A DNA stretch of 24,109 nt from JACPIN01 sp964367085 (GCA_964367085.1 CAYIWL010000007.1:1-24109), one strand, 5' to 3'; positions 13,698 to 20,820 are shown, counted from the first letter of the stretch. The notes: generated from the sequence alone by a model not told the origin. Made by a program: numbers and translations.

Positions 13698-15026
13698 ATG
13701 AATCTTCAAAATCCGCGTGGAATGAAGGACTTAGGTCCAGAAGAAAGCATTTTCAGAAATCAGTTAATTAGCATATTCAAACAAGTATTCGAAAATTACG
13801 GATTCTCTCCATTAGAAACACCGATAATAGAAAGGTTTGACGTTCTCTCAGCTAAGTATGCAGGTGGAGAAGAGATTCTAAAAGAAACCTTCAAGTTAAA
13901 AGACCAAGGAAAAAGAGAGCTTGGTTTAAGATATGATCTAACTGTCCCATTAGCAAGATATGTTGGCATGAATCCTCAAATAAAACTGCCTTTCAAGAGG
14001 TATCAGATAGGGACTGTTTACAGAGACGGTCCAATAAAGCTCGGAAGAACTCGCGAATTTATTCAATGCGATGTTGACACAATCGGAAGTTTCTCTCCAT
14101 TGGCTGATGCTGAACTTCTGATCTTGGCTGCAAAAATTTTTGAAAAACTAGGTTTAAAGGTTGAAATCAAAATAAACTCAAGAAAGATATTGGATGCTAT
14201 CATGGAATCACTAGACATTCCTGAAAAAGACAAAATCGATTTCATACTCTCTTTAGATAAATTGGAGAAGATCGGGACAAAAGGCGTTGTTGAAGACCTA
14301 AAGAAGAAAGGAATCAAAGAATACAAAGAGATGAGCAAATTATTGACAACAGCAAAAATAAACTCTCCTGAAGATCTAAAAAAATACGTTGCAAAATTAT
14401 TCGCCAAGAAAAAAAAGAAATTCAAAGACACTGAATATGAAAAGGGATTTGAAGAAGTCTCTGAAATATTAAGATGCCTAAAAAGTTTAGGTATTAAAAA
14501 TGCGGAGTTTAATGGGGATTTAGCAAGAGGACTATCTTATTATACAGGAGTAGTTTTTGAAGTCTTCCTGAAAAACTCTGAAATAAAAAGCTCGGTAGCG
14601 GCAGGCGGAAGATATGATGATATGATAGGGAAATTCCTGGAAGGAAACAACAAATATCCAGCAACAGGAATCTCTTTCGGATTGGAGCCAATAGTTAATG
14701 CTATGAAGACCAGCAAAAAAGAAATCAAGAAAACAGTTACAGATATTTACATAATCCCAATTAACACGCAAAGGGAGTCTTTGGAGATAGCAGAAGAATT
14801 GAGAAAAAACAATATTAATGTAGATGTTGTATTCGACAAGAAAGGCGTTGGAAAAAATTTGGAATATGCAGATAAGATGGAAATTCCTTATGCAGTTATT
14901 ATTGGCGAGGATGAACTAAAAAAAAATAAAGTAAAATTAAAGGATATGAAATCAGGGAAAGAAGAAATGCTAAGTGTTGAAAACGTTGTTAAAAAAATAA
15001 AGTTGGAGGCTAAGAAAAATGAGTAA
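13698..15026 (+). CDS. hisS: Histidyl-tRNA synthetase
   Basis: Class II synthetase that charges tRNA-His with histidine; its substrate tRNA is encoded directly upstream. 442 residues, starting MNLQNPRGMKDLGPEE, after a strong GAGGTGA Shine-Dalgarno 4-5 bases before the ATG. The motif 2 region reads VYRDGPIKLGRTREFIQCDVD, similar to the archaeal/eukaryotic REFxQCDxD form. The HisRS-specific motif is LARGLSYYTG. The C-terminal ~95 residues (ITDIYIIPINTQRESLEIAEELR onward) form the anticodon-binding domain. The stop overlaps by 8 bases the ATG at 15019 that probably starts the next gene. Confidence 0.96.
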   Translation: MNLQNPRGMKDLGPEESIFRNQLISIFKQVFENYGFSPLETPIIERFDVLSAKYAGGEEILKETFKLKDQGKRELGLRYDLTVPLARYVGMNPQIKLPFKRYQIGTVYRDGPIKLGRTREFIQCDVDTIGSFSPLADAELLILAAKIFEKLGLKVEIKINSRKILDAIMESLDIPEKDKIDFILSLDKLEKIGTKGVVEDLKKKGIKEYKEMSKLLTTAKINSPEDLKKYVAKLFAKKKKKFKDTEYEKGFEEVSEILRCLKSLGIKNAEFNGDLARGLSYYTGVVFEVFLKNSEIKSSVAAGGRYDDMIGKFLEGNNKYPATGISFGLEPIVNAMKTSKKEIKKTVTDIYIIPINTQRESLEIAEELRKNNINVDVVFDKKGVGKNLEYADKMEIPYAVIIGEDELKKNKVKLKDMKSGKEEMLSVENVVKKIKLEAKKNE

Positions 15027-15859
15027 TGAAATTTTAGGGGTTAAAGCACTAGAAAGTGCTGGTTGTCTTCACGTATCTTATAACAAAAGATTTAGTGGAA
15101 ACTCTAGAAAGAAAATTTGGTTATAAATTAAATAGAGATTTAACATTAGACATAAGAGTTTTAGAAGATGAGTTTGTTTCTAGGTTTTGGTCATTTATTC
15201 CAAATAACATAAGCAGGGTAGTTATCGACACAGATTCAACATCCAAACAATTGGATTCTCTCGTCGAGAAAAGTGAATATCCTGTTGTCAGTCTGGATAG
15301 GGTTTACATAACAAATGCAGATGAATATATTGAAGTTACAAGAGTTACAGATCCTAAAACAGGAGAAGTAAAAATCGGAGAGAGGCCTTTATCTGAACCT
15401 TTGGAAAAACAGATTAATAGATTAAAAAAATACGATAGAGTTGTATTAACTGATGTAGGTGCTTTTGAAGGGGAAACTCTTATAGAGATATGCAATTTAA
15501 TAGAGAAAGAAGACATTGATATAGAAGAAATATTTTTGGGATTTGCAGACAACAGAGCCAACAGGAAGATAAATAAAAATCGAAGAATGAAAGTTCTAAA
15601 TCTATTTGATTTTTATGAATGGTTGGAACTCAGAGATTTGTTTGGAATCGACGGCAGAAGTGTAGGAACAAATAAGGAGAATAGATTGTATATTCCATAT
15701 TGGGAAAATCTTCCTAAATGGGCAAGTATTTTAGATAAATACGAGCAAGAGGTTATAGAACTATGCAAAGATTATTACAAGATACTTACTGAAAGATTAA
15801 AGTCAGATGATTACAACTTAGAAGGATTAGGAACACCAGTAAAATACGATGGAGGATAA
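15019..15859 (+). pseudogene. Phosphoribosyltransferase-like protein, apparent frameshift near 15085
   Basis: The long frame (GTG 15056 to 15859, 267 codons) lacks a Shine-Dalgarno and a natural N-terminus. An ATG at 15019, overlapping the hisS stop, opens MSNEILGVKALESAGCLHVSYNK in another frame. Removing one A from the AAAA run at 15085-15088 joins it smoothly to DLVETLERKFGYKLNRD. I therefore read one ~280-residue gene with a 1-base frameshift (mutation, sequencing error or slippage). The centre has RVVLTDVGAFEGETLIEI, resembling a PRPP-binding loop (hhhhDD..tG.T), hence the phosphoribosyltransferase-like call, which is tentative. It sits between hisS and a LOG-family gene with tight spacing, so it is probably in one operon. 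Confidence 0.5.
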
Positions 15860-15863
15860 AAAT

Positions 15864-16397
15864 ATGAGAAAACTACAAATAGGAGTTATGGGTTCTGCCG
15901 CAGATTTAGAATACGAAAAAGAATTAGAAGAATTAGCTGAAAGGATTGGAGAGATTATAGCCGATAATGGTTGTATTTTACTTTTTGGAGCAGAAAAAGA
16001 CTATGATTCTTTATCAACAGCAGCATGTAGGGGGGCAAAAAAGAAAGGAGGATTGACTGTGGGCGTTACATATGGTAAAGGAAAAGAAATCTTCCAAAAA
16101 GATGCAGATGTAATAATCACTACTGGAATGGATCGAGGCGGGGGAAGAGAATTTATTTTAACATTAAGTTGTGACGCGATTATAACAATTGGCGGAGGGT
16201 CTGGAACCTTAACAGAGATGGTAATCGCCTATCAAGGAAATATCCCGATAATTGCATTAGAAGGGACTAAAGGATGGTCAGATAGATTAGCAGGAAGGTA
16301 TATTGATGAAAGGAAAAGACAAAAAGTCTATACTGCAAAGAATCCAGAGGAGGCAGTTAAATTAGCATTGAAATTTGGAGACAAAAAGCAATTATAG
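15864..16397 (+). CDS. LOG/SLOG (TIGR00725-type) Rossmann-fold nucleotide-binding protein
   Basis: The protein from the ATG at 15864 has 177 residues and begins MRKLQIGVMGSAAD, a Rossmann-like strand and loop. GGAGGA about 7 bases upstream supports this start over the ATG at 15849. The phosphate-binding signature GGGSGTLTEM is the LOG-family PGGxGTxxE motif with G in place of P. Relatives hydrolyse nucleoside monophosphates to base and ribose-5-phosphate, or bind nucleotides as sensors (SLOG); the TIGR00725 subgroup is uncharacterised and related to molybdenum cofactor carrier proteins. Its place after a phosphoribosyltransferase-like gene fits nucleotide or base metabolism. Confidence 0.85.
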   Translation: MRKLQIGVMGSAADLEYEKELEELAERIGEIIADNGCILLFGAEKDYDSLSTAACRGAKKKGGLTVGVTYGKGKEIFQKDADVIITTGMDRGGGREFILTLSCDAIITIGGGSGTLTEMVIAYQGNIPIIALEGTKGWSDRLAGRYIDERKRQKVYTAKNPEEAVKLALKFGDKKQL

Positions 16398-16402
16398 ATA
16401 GA

Positions 16403-16436
16403 TTTATATATTAAGTTTATACATATGTTTAAACAT
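16403..16436 (+). promoter_or_regulatory. vapBC promoter with palindromic operator
   Basis: TATA box TTTATATA (about 16403-16410) lies about 28 bases before the vapB ATG. The perfect 12-bp palindrome ATGTTTAAACAT (16425-16436) covers the expected transcription start and the first two bases of the ATG. This is where a VapB dimer would bind to autorepress. Confidence 0.6.
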
Positions 16437-16656
16437 GATAGAAAGCAAGATTAGAAAGTGGGGAAATTCTTATGGAGTTTTAATTCCGAAAGAAGAGATT
16501 GAAAAAGAGAATCTTAGAGATAATGAAACCGTAATAGTAGTTATTAAGAGGAAAATGGCTCCTGCAAAAGAGCTTTTTGGCTCACTCAAGATTGAAGAAT
16601 CCACAGATAAAATTATGAGGGAAATTGACGAGAAATTTAAAAGTAGGTTTGATTAG
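16435..16656 (+). CDS. vapB: VapB-type antitoxin (AbrB family)
   Basis: A 73-residue AbrB-type swapped-hairpin protein (ESKIRKWGNSYGVLIPKEEIEKENLRDNETVIVVI) with a ~30-residue acidic/basic tail (MAPAKELFGSLKIEESTDKI) of the kind that wraps and blocks a PIN toxin. It is followed after two bases by vapC. The message appears leaderless, with a 12-bp palindrome over the start. The N-terminal domain should bind that palindrome, and the tail should bind VapC. Confidence 0.88.
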   Translation: MIESKIRKWGNSYGVLIPKEEIEKENLRDNETVIVVIKRKMAPAKELFGSLKIEESTDKIMREIDEKFKSRFD

Positions 16657-16658
16657 AG

Positions 16659-17024
16659 ATGGATTATTTTCTAGATACCTATGCAATGATTGAAATTGTT
16701 AAAGGCAATGAAAATTACAAGAAATACTTAAGCATGAAGTTTATTACAACAAAGTATAATCTTGCAGAGCTACACTATTTCATTTTGACAAGGTTCGACT
16801 TAAAGACAGCAGATTTTTATTTGAAAAAATTTTCAGCGTATGTAAGTGACTTTGATATTGAGGTTATAAGTAAGGCAATGATATTTAGGAAGAAAATGAG
16901 GGAAGATGTTAGAATATCATACATTGATTGTCTTGGATATATTATTGCTGTTACAAATAATGTAAAATTTCTTACAGGGGATGATCATTTTAAAAATTTA
17001 CCACATGTTGAATTTATAAAATAA
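16659..17024 (+). CDS. vapC: VapC-type PIN-domain ribonuclease toxin
   Basis: A 121-residue PIN domain. The acidic metal-binding residues are in place: D6 (FLDTYAMIE), E38 (NLAELH), D90 (SYIDCLGY) and D108/D109 (LTGDDHF). VapC toxins are endoribonucleases, often cutting tRNA or rRNA, held inactive by VapB. It pairs with the antitoxin gene two bases upstream. Nothing suggests loss of function. Confidence 0.9.
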   Translation: MDYFLDTYAMIEIVKGNENYKKYLSMKFITTKYNLAELHYFILTRFDLKTADFYLKKFSAYVSDFDIEVISKAMIFRKKMREDVRISYIDCLGYIIAVTNNVKFLTGDDHFKNLPHVEFIK

Positions 17025-17039
17025 ACTTTGTCGGTTATT

Positions 17040-17369
17040 ATGAAAAACAAATCCTCATTTAGGTTAGTGTTTGGAGATTCTCCGATAGTCAAAGTTATAG
17101 ATTTCTTTTTGGAAAACAGGGAATTCGACTACCGTTTAACAGATATTGCAAAAAATTCAGACATTGGCTGGAGTACTTTGCATCAGTTTTGGAACAGATT
17201 AGTTTTAATGGAAGTAGTTGTGAAAACCAGAAGAATTGGAAGGGCTGAATTATACAAGCTTAATCTAGGTAGTGCTTTAGTAAAAAGATTACTTGAGTTG
17301 GATAAGATTATTTCTCAAAAATTCATCGAGAAAGAACTGATAAAGCAAAAACCAAAAATGATAGCATAA
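17040..17369 (+). CDS. Winged-helix transcriptional regulator-like protein
   Basis: From ATG 17040 the protein has 109 residues. A winged helix-turn-helix is visible: SPIVKVIDFFLENREFDYRL, then TDIAKNSDIGWSTLHQFWNRL (recognition helix), then a wing VVVKTRRIGRAELYKLN. The C-terminus is a basic helix. The frame is open to TTG 17028, but a TATA box (TTTATAAA, about 17013-17020, inside the vapC end) is about 26 bases from the ATG, favouring a leaderless start there. Located directly after vapBC; it may be independent of it or add a second layer of control. Target unknown. Confidence 0.75.
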   Translation: MKNKSSFRLVFGDSPIVKVIDFFLENREFDYRLTDIAKNSDIGWSTLHQFWNRLVLMEVVVKTRRIGRAELYKLNLGSALVKRLLELDKIISQKFIEKELIKQKPKMIA

Positions 17370-17402
17370 AAAATCAAAAATAAAATAATAAAATAAAAAA
17401 GA
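17370..17402 (-). terminator. T-rich terminator of the scpA operon
   Basis: On the minus strand the sequence after the stop at 17403 is a long series of T-tracts (TTTTTTATTTTATTATTTT-like). Such U-rich stretches end archaeal transcripts. It lies between two converging genes. Confidence 0.5.
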
Positions 17403-17681
17403 TTATTCCAGTTCTATTTCAATGCCGCCTAGTTTTGGAACAATCAGTTTGTTATATATGCCCGCACTCAAATGCCCAGATACATAACCTACTGCACCAT
17501 ATGCTACAGGAGAAACAACTATAGACAAAATCCCTAATCCTGGAATTGGAGTCCCAACTAATGAACTACCAACACTGCTGAACAAGGCTAGGAACAAGCC
17601 TATAACTATTCCATAAAAAACTCCAAATATCCCAAAAAGATTAGCCAAAGACTTCTGGCTGATCTGAGTTATCGTTTTCAT
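17403..17681 (-). CDS. Small membrane protein (92 aa) coupled to scpA
   Basis: Two hydrophobic segments: residues about 15-37 (LFGIFGVFYGIVIGLFLALFSS) and about 46-68 (PGLGILSIVVSPVAYGAVGYV). The C-terminus NKLIVPKLGGIEIELE resembles a widespread family of small archaeal membrane proteins that end in GGIE(I/L)E-type sequences. Biochemical function unknown. Its ATG overlaps the scpA stop by 4 bases (ATGA), so the two are translated together. Confidence 0.75.
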   Translation of the reverse strand: MKTITQISQKSLANLFGIFGVFYGIVIGLFLALFSSVGSSLVGTPIPGLGILSIVVSPVAYGAVGYVSGHLSAGIYNKLIVPKLGGIEIELE

Positions 17682-18409
17682 TCAGTCACCTCTTTATTAT
17701 TATTTACTTTTATTTCAATCTCACCAAAATGCTCATCTTGCATCAAATCAATTCTTCTCTGATGATCTAAGTGCAATAAAGGAACAAAGGTAGCTATCTT
17801 ATCTTCTCTCCTATCGCTTTGTACAAGTCTCTCAAAAGTTAATTTTTTCTCTGTCTTAAATACATTTACTATCTTGTTATAGATGTTATCTATCAAATCA
17901 TTTATGTTAGCTCTCTTTTCAGGCGGGACAACCAAAGGAACATCCAAAGCATATTCTTTTCTTATAACTCTTCTCTGATCTACTCTCAATGCTTTTTGCA
18001 GCGCAAAGATCAGATCATTTAGAGAAACTTTTCTCCTTCTAGGCTGAGGCATTTTAGGGATAACCACTATCTTATTTTTCTCAAGTGCATCCAAAGATTC
18101 TTGATCAAGGCCTTCTGGAATAAACTCTTCTTCGATAGGATTGAATATAGATTCAAATCTGACAATGTCCTCTTCAAGAAGTTTTTGAGACTTCATTCTC
18201 AACATAATCGCAGAAGCAAGAATAACTTTTCCTGAAACAGAGAAATTCATCTCCTGCAATTTTTTAACCGTCTCTAAGTACTTCCTTGAAAGCAAAGAAA
18301 TGTCAATGTCCCAAGGGTTCATCTCCTCTGTTTTTATTAGGTCATAAAGAATTGTCTGCCAGGTTATCTCATCCTCTTTCAAGAGCATCTCGAAAATACG
18401 ATCTTGCAT
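17678..18409 (-). CDS. scpA: Segregation and condensation protein A (kleisin)
   Basis: Kleisin subunit that bridges the heads of SMC dimers in chromosome compaction and segregation. The 243-residue protein starts with the ScpA pattern: residues around TILYDLIKTEEMNPWDIDISLLSRKYLE, followed by a helix SGKVILASAIMLRMKSQKLL. The C-terminal winged-helix part is around INDLIDNIYNKIVNVFKTEKKLTFERLV and IATFVPLLHLDHQRRI. A TATA-like TTTAAATAAA on the minus strand near 18430-18440 would give a leaderless message. Neither scpB nor smc is in the window. Confidence 0.9.
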   Translation of the reverse strand: MQDRIFEMLLKEDEITWQTILYDLIKTEEMNPWDIDISLLSRKYLETVKKLQEMNFSVSGKVILASAIMLRMKSQKLLEEDIVRFESIFNPIEEEFIPEGLDQESLDALEKNKIVVIPKMPQPRRRKVSLNDLIFALQKALRVDQRRVIRKEYALDVPLVVPPEKRANINDLIDNIYNKIVNVFKTEKKLTFERLVQSDRREDKIATFVPLLHLDHQRRIDLMQDEHFGEIEIKVNNNKEVTE

Positions 18410-18488
18410 CTATGGGTTAATAATAAACGGGTTTATTTAAACATTGCTATGGCAAGGCTTAAAAAAGTAAACTTTGTCAATTTTAAGT

Positions 18489-19634
18489 ATGCCAAAAACT
18501 GATGATTTGATAGAAAGGTTATATCCTGAAGAGCAAGAACCTCCTTTAAATAAACTTTGGGATAAGTTTAACACCAGCCCAAAAATGCCGATTTTTAAAT
18601 CTGAAGGCATCAGAAGATCTTTCTGTGATGGAAATTGTAATCATTTACTAAACCGTTTTAGGAGAAGATTTTTCCCTGACGCCAGTGACGGCGCTATTGA
18701 AGTGGAAATTTTTTCTGCGATGAACCAAGCCACCACTGCAATCAATTCTTTGTGTGAAGACTACCTAAGAGACATTGATTTTAATTTTCATACAGATATA
18801 ATCCCAGCAAATATGACTTTATTTGACTTTTTAATGAGGGGAAGAGAACAATGGATAGAATTAAAGAATAGAAAACTTAGCGATGAAAGAAGGATTCCTT
18901 TATCAGTTTCAGCTTACAGAAAAGCTAGAGCATATGATTTAGGGAAGAGAGTCCTTCATATAAACGGAGATTTGGGAGTTTTGGCATCTGTTCGCCATTA
19001 CGATAATTGCTTAAACTGGTTTCAGGAATTACTAGGATTTCATGATAGAAAAGATGTAAAGGTAAATGGGCACAACTCTTCCTGGAACACAACTCCGGGG
19101 GTTAGAGTTTATGGAAACAGCACTCCTTTACGCTCAAGAGTAAAAGTTATGTATCCTGATGAAACCTTAAAATATAGCTCCCTGCTTATGAAATTATGCC
19201 TTGAAAAAGAGGATAAATACCTTGAAGATATAGATGATTTAACTGGTTTCGAATTCATAGTTGAAGATGATAAAGCAAGACAAGGATTTATTAAATATCT
19301 GAAATTAGAATCATCTCCTAGCAGCACACTCAAAGATTATAAAGATAGGACTAGAATAAAAGTGGATAATCCTCAATCTAGTAGCGATTTTAGAAATATT
19401 TCATTTACTTTATTCGTACCTGTTCCTTTAGATCATATGGGATTAGGGATATGTAGAGCATACGGCAGCCTTCCCGTAGAAGTGCAACTTTTTACATTGG
19501 AAGAGGATAAAGTTAGGATTGAACATCCTGAAATAAGCCATGAGAACTATAAGAGAAAATCTTTTGGAAAGGTATTCCCAGCATGGTTCCCGAGGGAGAT
19601 TTATGAGCCTTTGATAAGAGAGCATGTAAAATAA
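18489..19634 (+). CDS. RelA/SpoT-like nucleotidyltransferase-domain protein
   Basis: From ATG 18489 the protein has 381 residues (the frame is open to TTG 18474; a TATA-like CTTAAAAAA near 18458-18467 supports the ATG as a leaderless start). The C-terminal ~170 residues follow the order of the (p)ppGpp synthetase fold: RSRVKV (R217, K219), a helix YSSLLMKLCLEKE, the DxxG motif DDLTGFEFIVED (D250, G253), a strand FRNISFTLFVPVP, and VEVQLFT with E331, the position of the second catalytic acid. The N-terminal ~200 residues are unassigned and include a short Cys-containing patch (SFCDGNCNH). Activity as an alarmone synthetase is possible but unproven; such proteins are rare in archaea. Confidence 0.55.
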   Translation: MPKTDDLIERLYPEEQEPPLNKLWDKFNTSPKMPIFKSEGIRRSFCDGNCNHLLNRFRRRFFPDASDGAIEVEIFSAMNQATTAINSLCEDYLRDIDFNFHTDIIPANMTLFDFLMRGREQWIELKNRKLSDERRIPLSVSAYRKARAYDLGKRVLHINGDLGVLASVRHYDNCLNWFQELLGFHDRKDVKVNGHNSSWNTTPGVRVYGNSTPLRSRVKVMYPDETLKYSSLLMKLCLEKEDKYLEDIDDLTGFEFIVEDDKARQGFIKYLKLESSPSSTLKDYKDRTRIKVDNPQSSSDFRNISFTLFVPVPLDHMGLGICRAYGSLPVEVQLFTLEEDKVRIEHPEISHENYKRKSFGKVFPAWFPREIYEPLIREHVK

Positions 19635-19711
19635 TTGTTTTTACTGCTAGTGACAAAACAAAGCTATCGTCTCAAGACTGTAACTATTTTAAAGTAGTAT
19701 TAAACCGAAAG

Positions 19712-19719
19712 ATTTATAT
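19712..19719 (+). promoter_or_regulatory. BRE/TATA promoter of the putative hairpin RNA
   Basis: CCGAAAG then ATTTATAT (BRE-like bases 19705-19711, TATA about 19712-19719) is among the best promoter matches in the window. It predicts a transcript start near 19740, while the next gene has its own TATA-like TTTTAAAAA at about 19823-19831. Confidence 0.55.
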
Positions 19720-19739
19720 ACTAGTGGTAATTCACAAAA

Positions 19740-19812
19740 GCTATATCACCTCTTTTCCCGGGATTCGGGCTTCGGCCTGGATTCTGGGTTTGATAATTTC
19801 TTTTGCTTTTGC
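19740..19812 (+). ncRNA. Putative GC-rich structured small RNA with anti-Shine-Dalgarno-like sequence
   Basis: A strong promoter points to a start near 19740. The first bases are GCTATATCACCTCTTTT, which includes TCACCTC, the complement of this genome's GAGGTGA Shine-Dalgarno. Directly after comes a hairpin: CCCGGGATTCGGGC (19757-19770), loop TTCG (19771-19774), GCCTGGATTCTGGG (19775-19788). All 14 positions pair (10 Watson-Crick, 4 G-U) and the loop is the very stable C(UUCG)G. T-rich sequence (TTTCTTTTGCTTTT, about 19797-19810) follows and may end it. Local GC is far above the surroundings, a known mark of structured RNAs in AT-rich archaea. It could instead be a leader of the next gene. 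No known RNA family recognised. Confidence 0.5.
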
Positions 19813-19857
19813 GCATGGAAAGTTTTAAAAACATCCTGCTGTAGAAAAACTACTCCG

Positions 19858-20343
19858 ATGAAACTCAAAGATTTTAGATCAAGGAAAGTAGTAATAGGAA
19901 CCTATGTGCCTTCTGATTTGTTTGAGATGCCCTCTCACTATTCTGAACGAGGCAGAGCAAATAGAAAACTTGACAGCCTTGTTGAAGAATTAAGCAAAAA
20001 TGATAAGGAGGATCTATTTGTCGGTGAGACAGGAATCCTAGGCCTCTATATTGATAACCGTTCAAAAGTAGTATATGTTGCCGAGCTTGAAGTAGGATTT
20101 TTCTATAAAAAAGAAAAAGAAGCAAGGAAGACTTTCAAAAAGGTGCTAAATTCAGGATTAATGCTAAGATCTAACCATCAATCTAGCCGATCTCCAATGA
20201 TAGAGATTAGAAGCTATCAAGATAACCGGAGATATGAAACGGAAGACAAAGGAAGAAGTGTTTTAGCAAGGTTAACTAGGAAACGCATAGACATTCTGAG
20301 TATCAGTGGATATTACTGTTCTAAATATTCTCTAAAAGATTGA
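19858..20343 (+). CDS. Unrecognised protein (161 aa)
   Basis: The ATG at 19858 lies about 30 bases from a TATA-like TTTTAAAAA, so it is probably leaderless. The protein is soluble, basic and without membrane helices or cysteine motifs (one Cys near the end). A beta-rich centre (DLFVGETGILGLYIDNRSKVVYVAELEVGFFYK) is preceded by a helix (ANRKLDSLVEELSKN) and followed by many arginines and serines. The arrangement could be a small alpha/beta domain, but I do not recognise it. It stands alone, next to the RelA/SpoT-like gene and the putative small RNA, and converges on the S27ae operon. Confidence 0.6.
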   Translation: MKLKDFRSRKVVIGTYVPSDLFEMPSHYSERGRANRKLDSLVEELSKNDKEDLFVGETGILGLYIDNRSKVVYVAELEVGFFYKKEKEARKTFKKVLNSGLMLRSNHQSSRSPMIEIRSYQDNRRYETEDKGRSVLARLTRKRIDILSISGYYCSKYSLKD

Positions 20344-20345
20344 AT

Positions 20346-20362
20346 TGAAAAAACAGTTTTTA
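20346..20362. terminator. Possible bidirectional terminator
   Basis: GAAAAAACAGTTTTTATT between two converging genes gives a T-tract on each strand and a weak A/T hairpin. It could end both transcripts. Confidence 0.3.
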
Positions 20363-20370
20363 TTACCTCT

Positions 20371-20553
20371 CTATCTAGGCTTCATCTCGACATACTTGCA
20401 CTTTCCGCAGTAATACCTGTCTTTCATATTCGCAAGAAAATACCCTGTTCCGCATTTAGGGCAGCACTTTTCTCTTTTAACAGAACTTCCTTCCACTTTG
20501 TACTTTTTCCAGACAGTACTAGGCCTTTTGTTCTTTATTTTCTTCTTTGCCAT
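20371..20553 (-). CDS. rps27ae: Ribosomal protein S27Ae
   Basis: A 60-residue zinc-binding small-subunit protein (eS31). Zinc ligands C31, C34 (CPKCGTGYFLA) and C49, C52 (YCGKCKYVEM) are all present. The usual HxDR is MKDR here. Its ATG lies inside the S24e gene, overlapping it by 35 bases in another frame, with AAAGG just upstream as a weak Shine-Dalgarno. Last gene of the rpo7-spt4-S24e-S27ae operon. Confidence 0.93.
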   Translation of the reverse strand: MAKKKIKNKRPSTVWKKYKVEGSSVKREKCCPKCGTGYFLANMKDRYYCGKCKYVEMKPR

Positions 20554-20818
20554 TTCCTTTAGCCTTTTTATTTTTCTTTATCAGCTTTTGCATATCGTCT
20601 TTAGTTTTATAGATTTCAGCTGTGACAATAGTTTTTGAAGTTCCGAATTTAGTAGCAACTTTACTAAGGTTTATCAATTCCTCGTCGGTTTTTAGCTCAC
20701 TAGCTATCTGTTTTTTGATGGTTTCTTTTTTAGGAGTGGGCTGCCTTGAATGCTCTATCTCATATGTTACCTCTGTTCTGTTCAATAACGGCAAATAGGT
20801 TTCCTTTATCTTTCTCAT
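20519..20818 (-). CDS. rps24e: Ribosomal protein S24e
   Basis: A 99-residue small-subunit protein (eS24) with the family order: a strand ETYLPLLNRTEVTYEIEHS, the proline-rich turn QPTPKKETIKKQIASEL, and VATKFGTSKTIVTAEIYKTKDDM. The charged tail (KKAKGNGKEENKEQKA) is written in the same DNA as the S27Ae start. It follows spt4 with two bases between. Typical archaeal operon order. Confidence 0.93.
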   Translation of the reverse strand: MRKIKETYLPLLNRTEVTYEIEHSRQPTPKKETIKKQIASELKTDEELINLSKVATKFGTSKTIVTAEIYKTKDDMQKLIKKNKKAKGNGKEENKEQKA

Positions 20819-20820
20819 TC

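Noticed and set aside
13516..13701. 61-codon open frame on the plus strand
   Set aside because: It runs through the tRNA-His gene and its composition is that of tRNA and spacer.
17018..18478. Shared TAAACTTTGTC upstream of the winged-helix gene and the RelA/SpoT-like gene
   Set aside because: The 11-bp match overlaps ordinary A/T-rich promoter sequence and occurs only twice; too weak to call a regulon.
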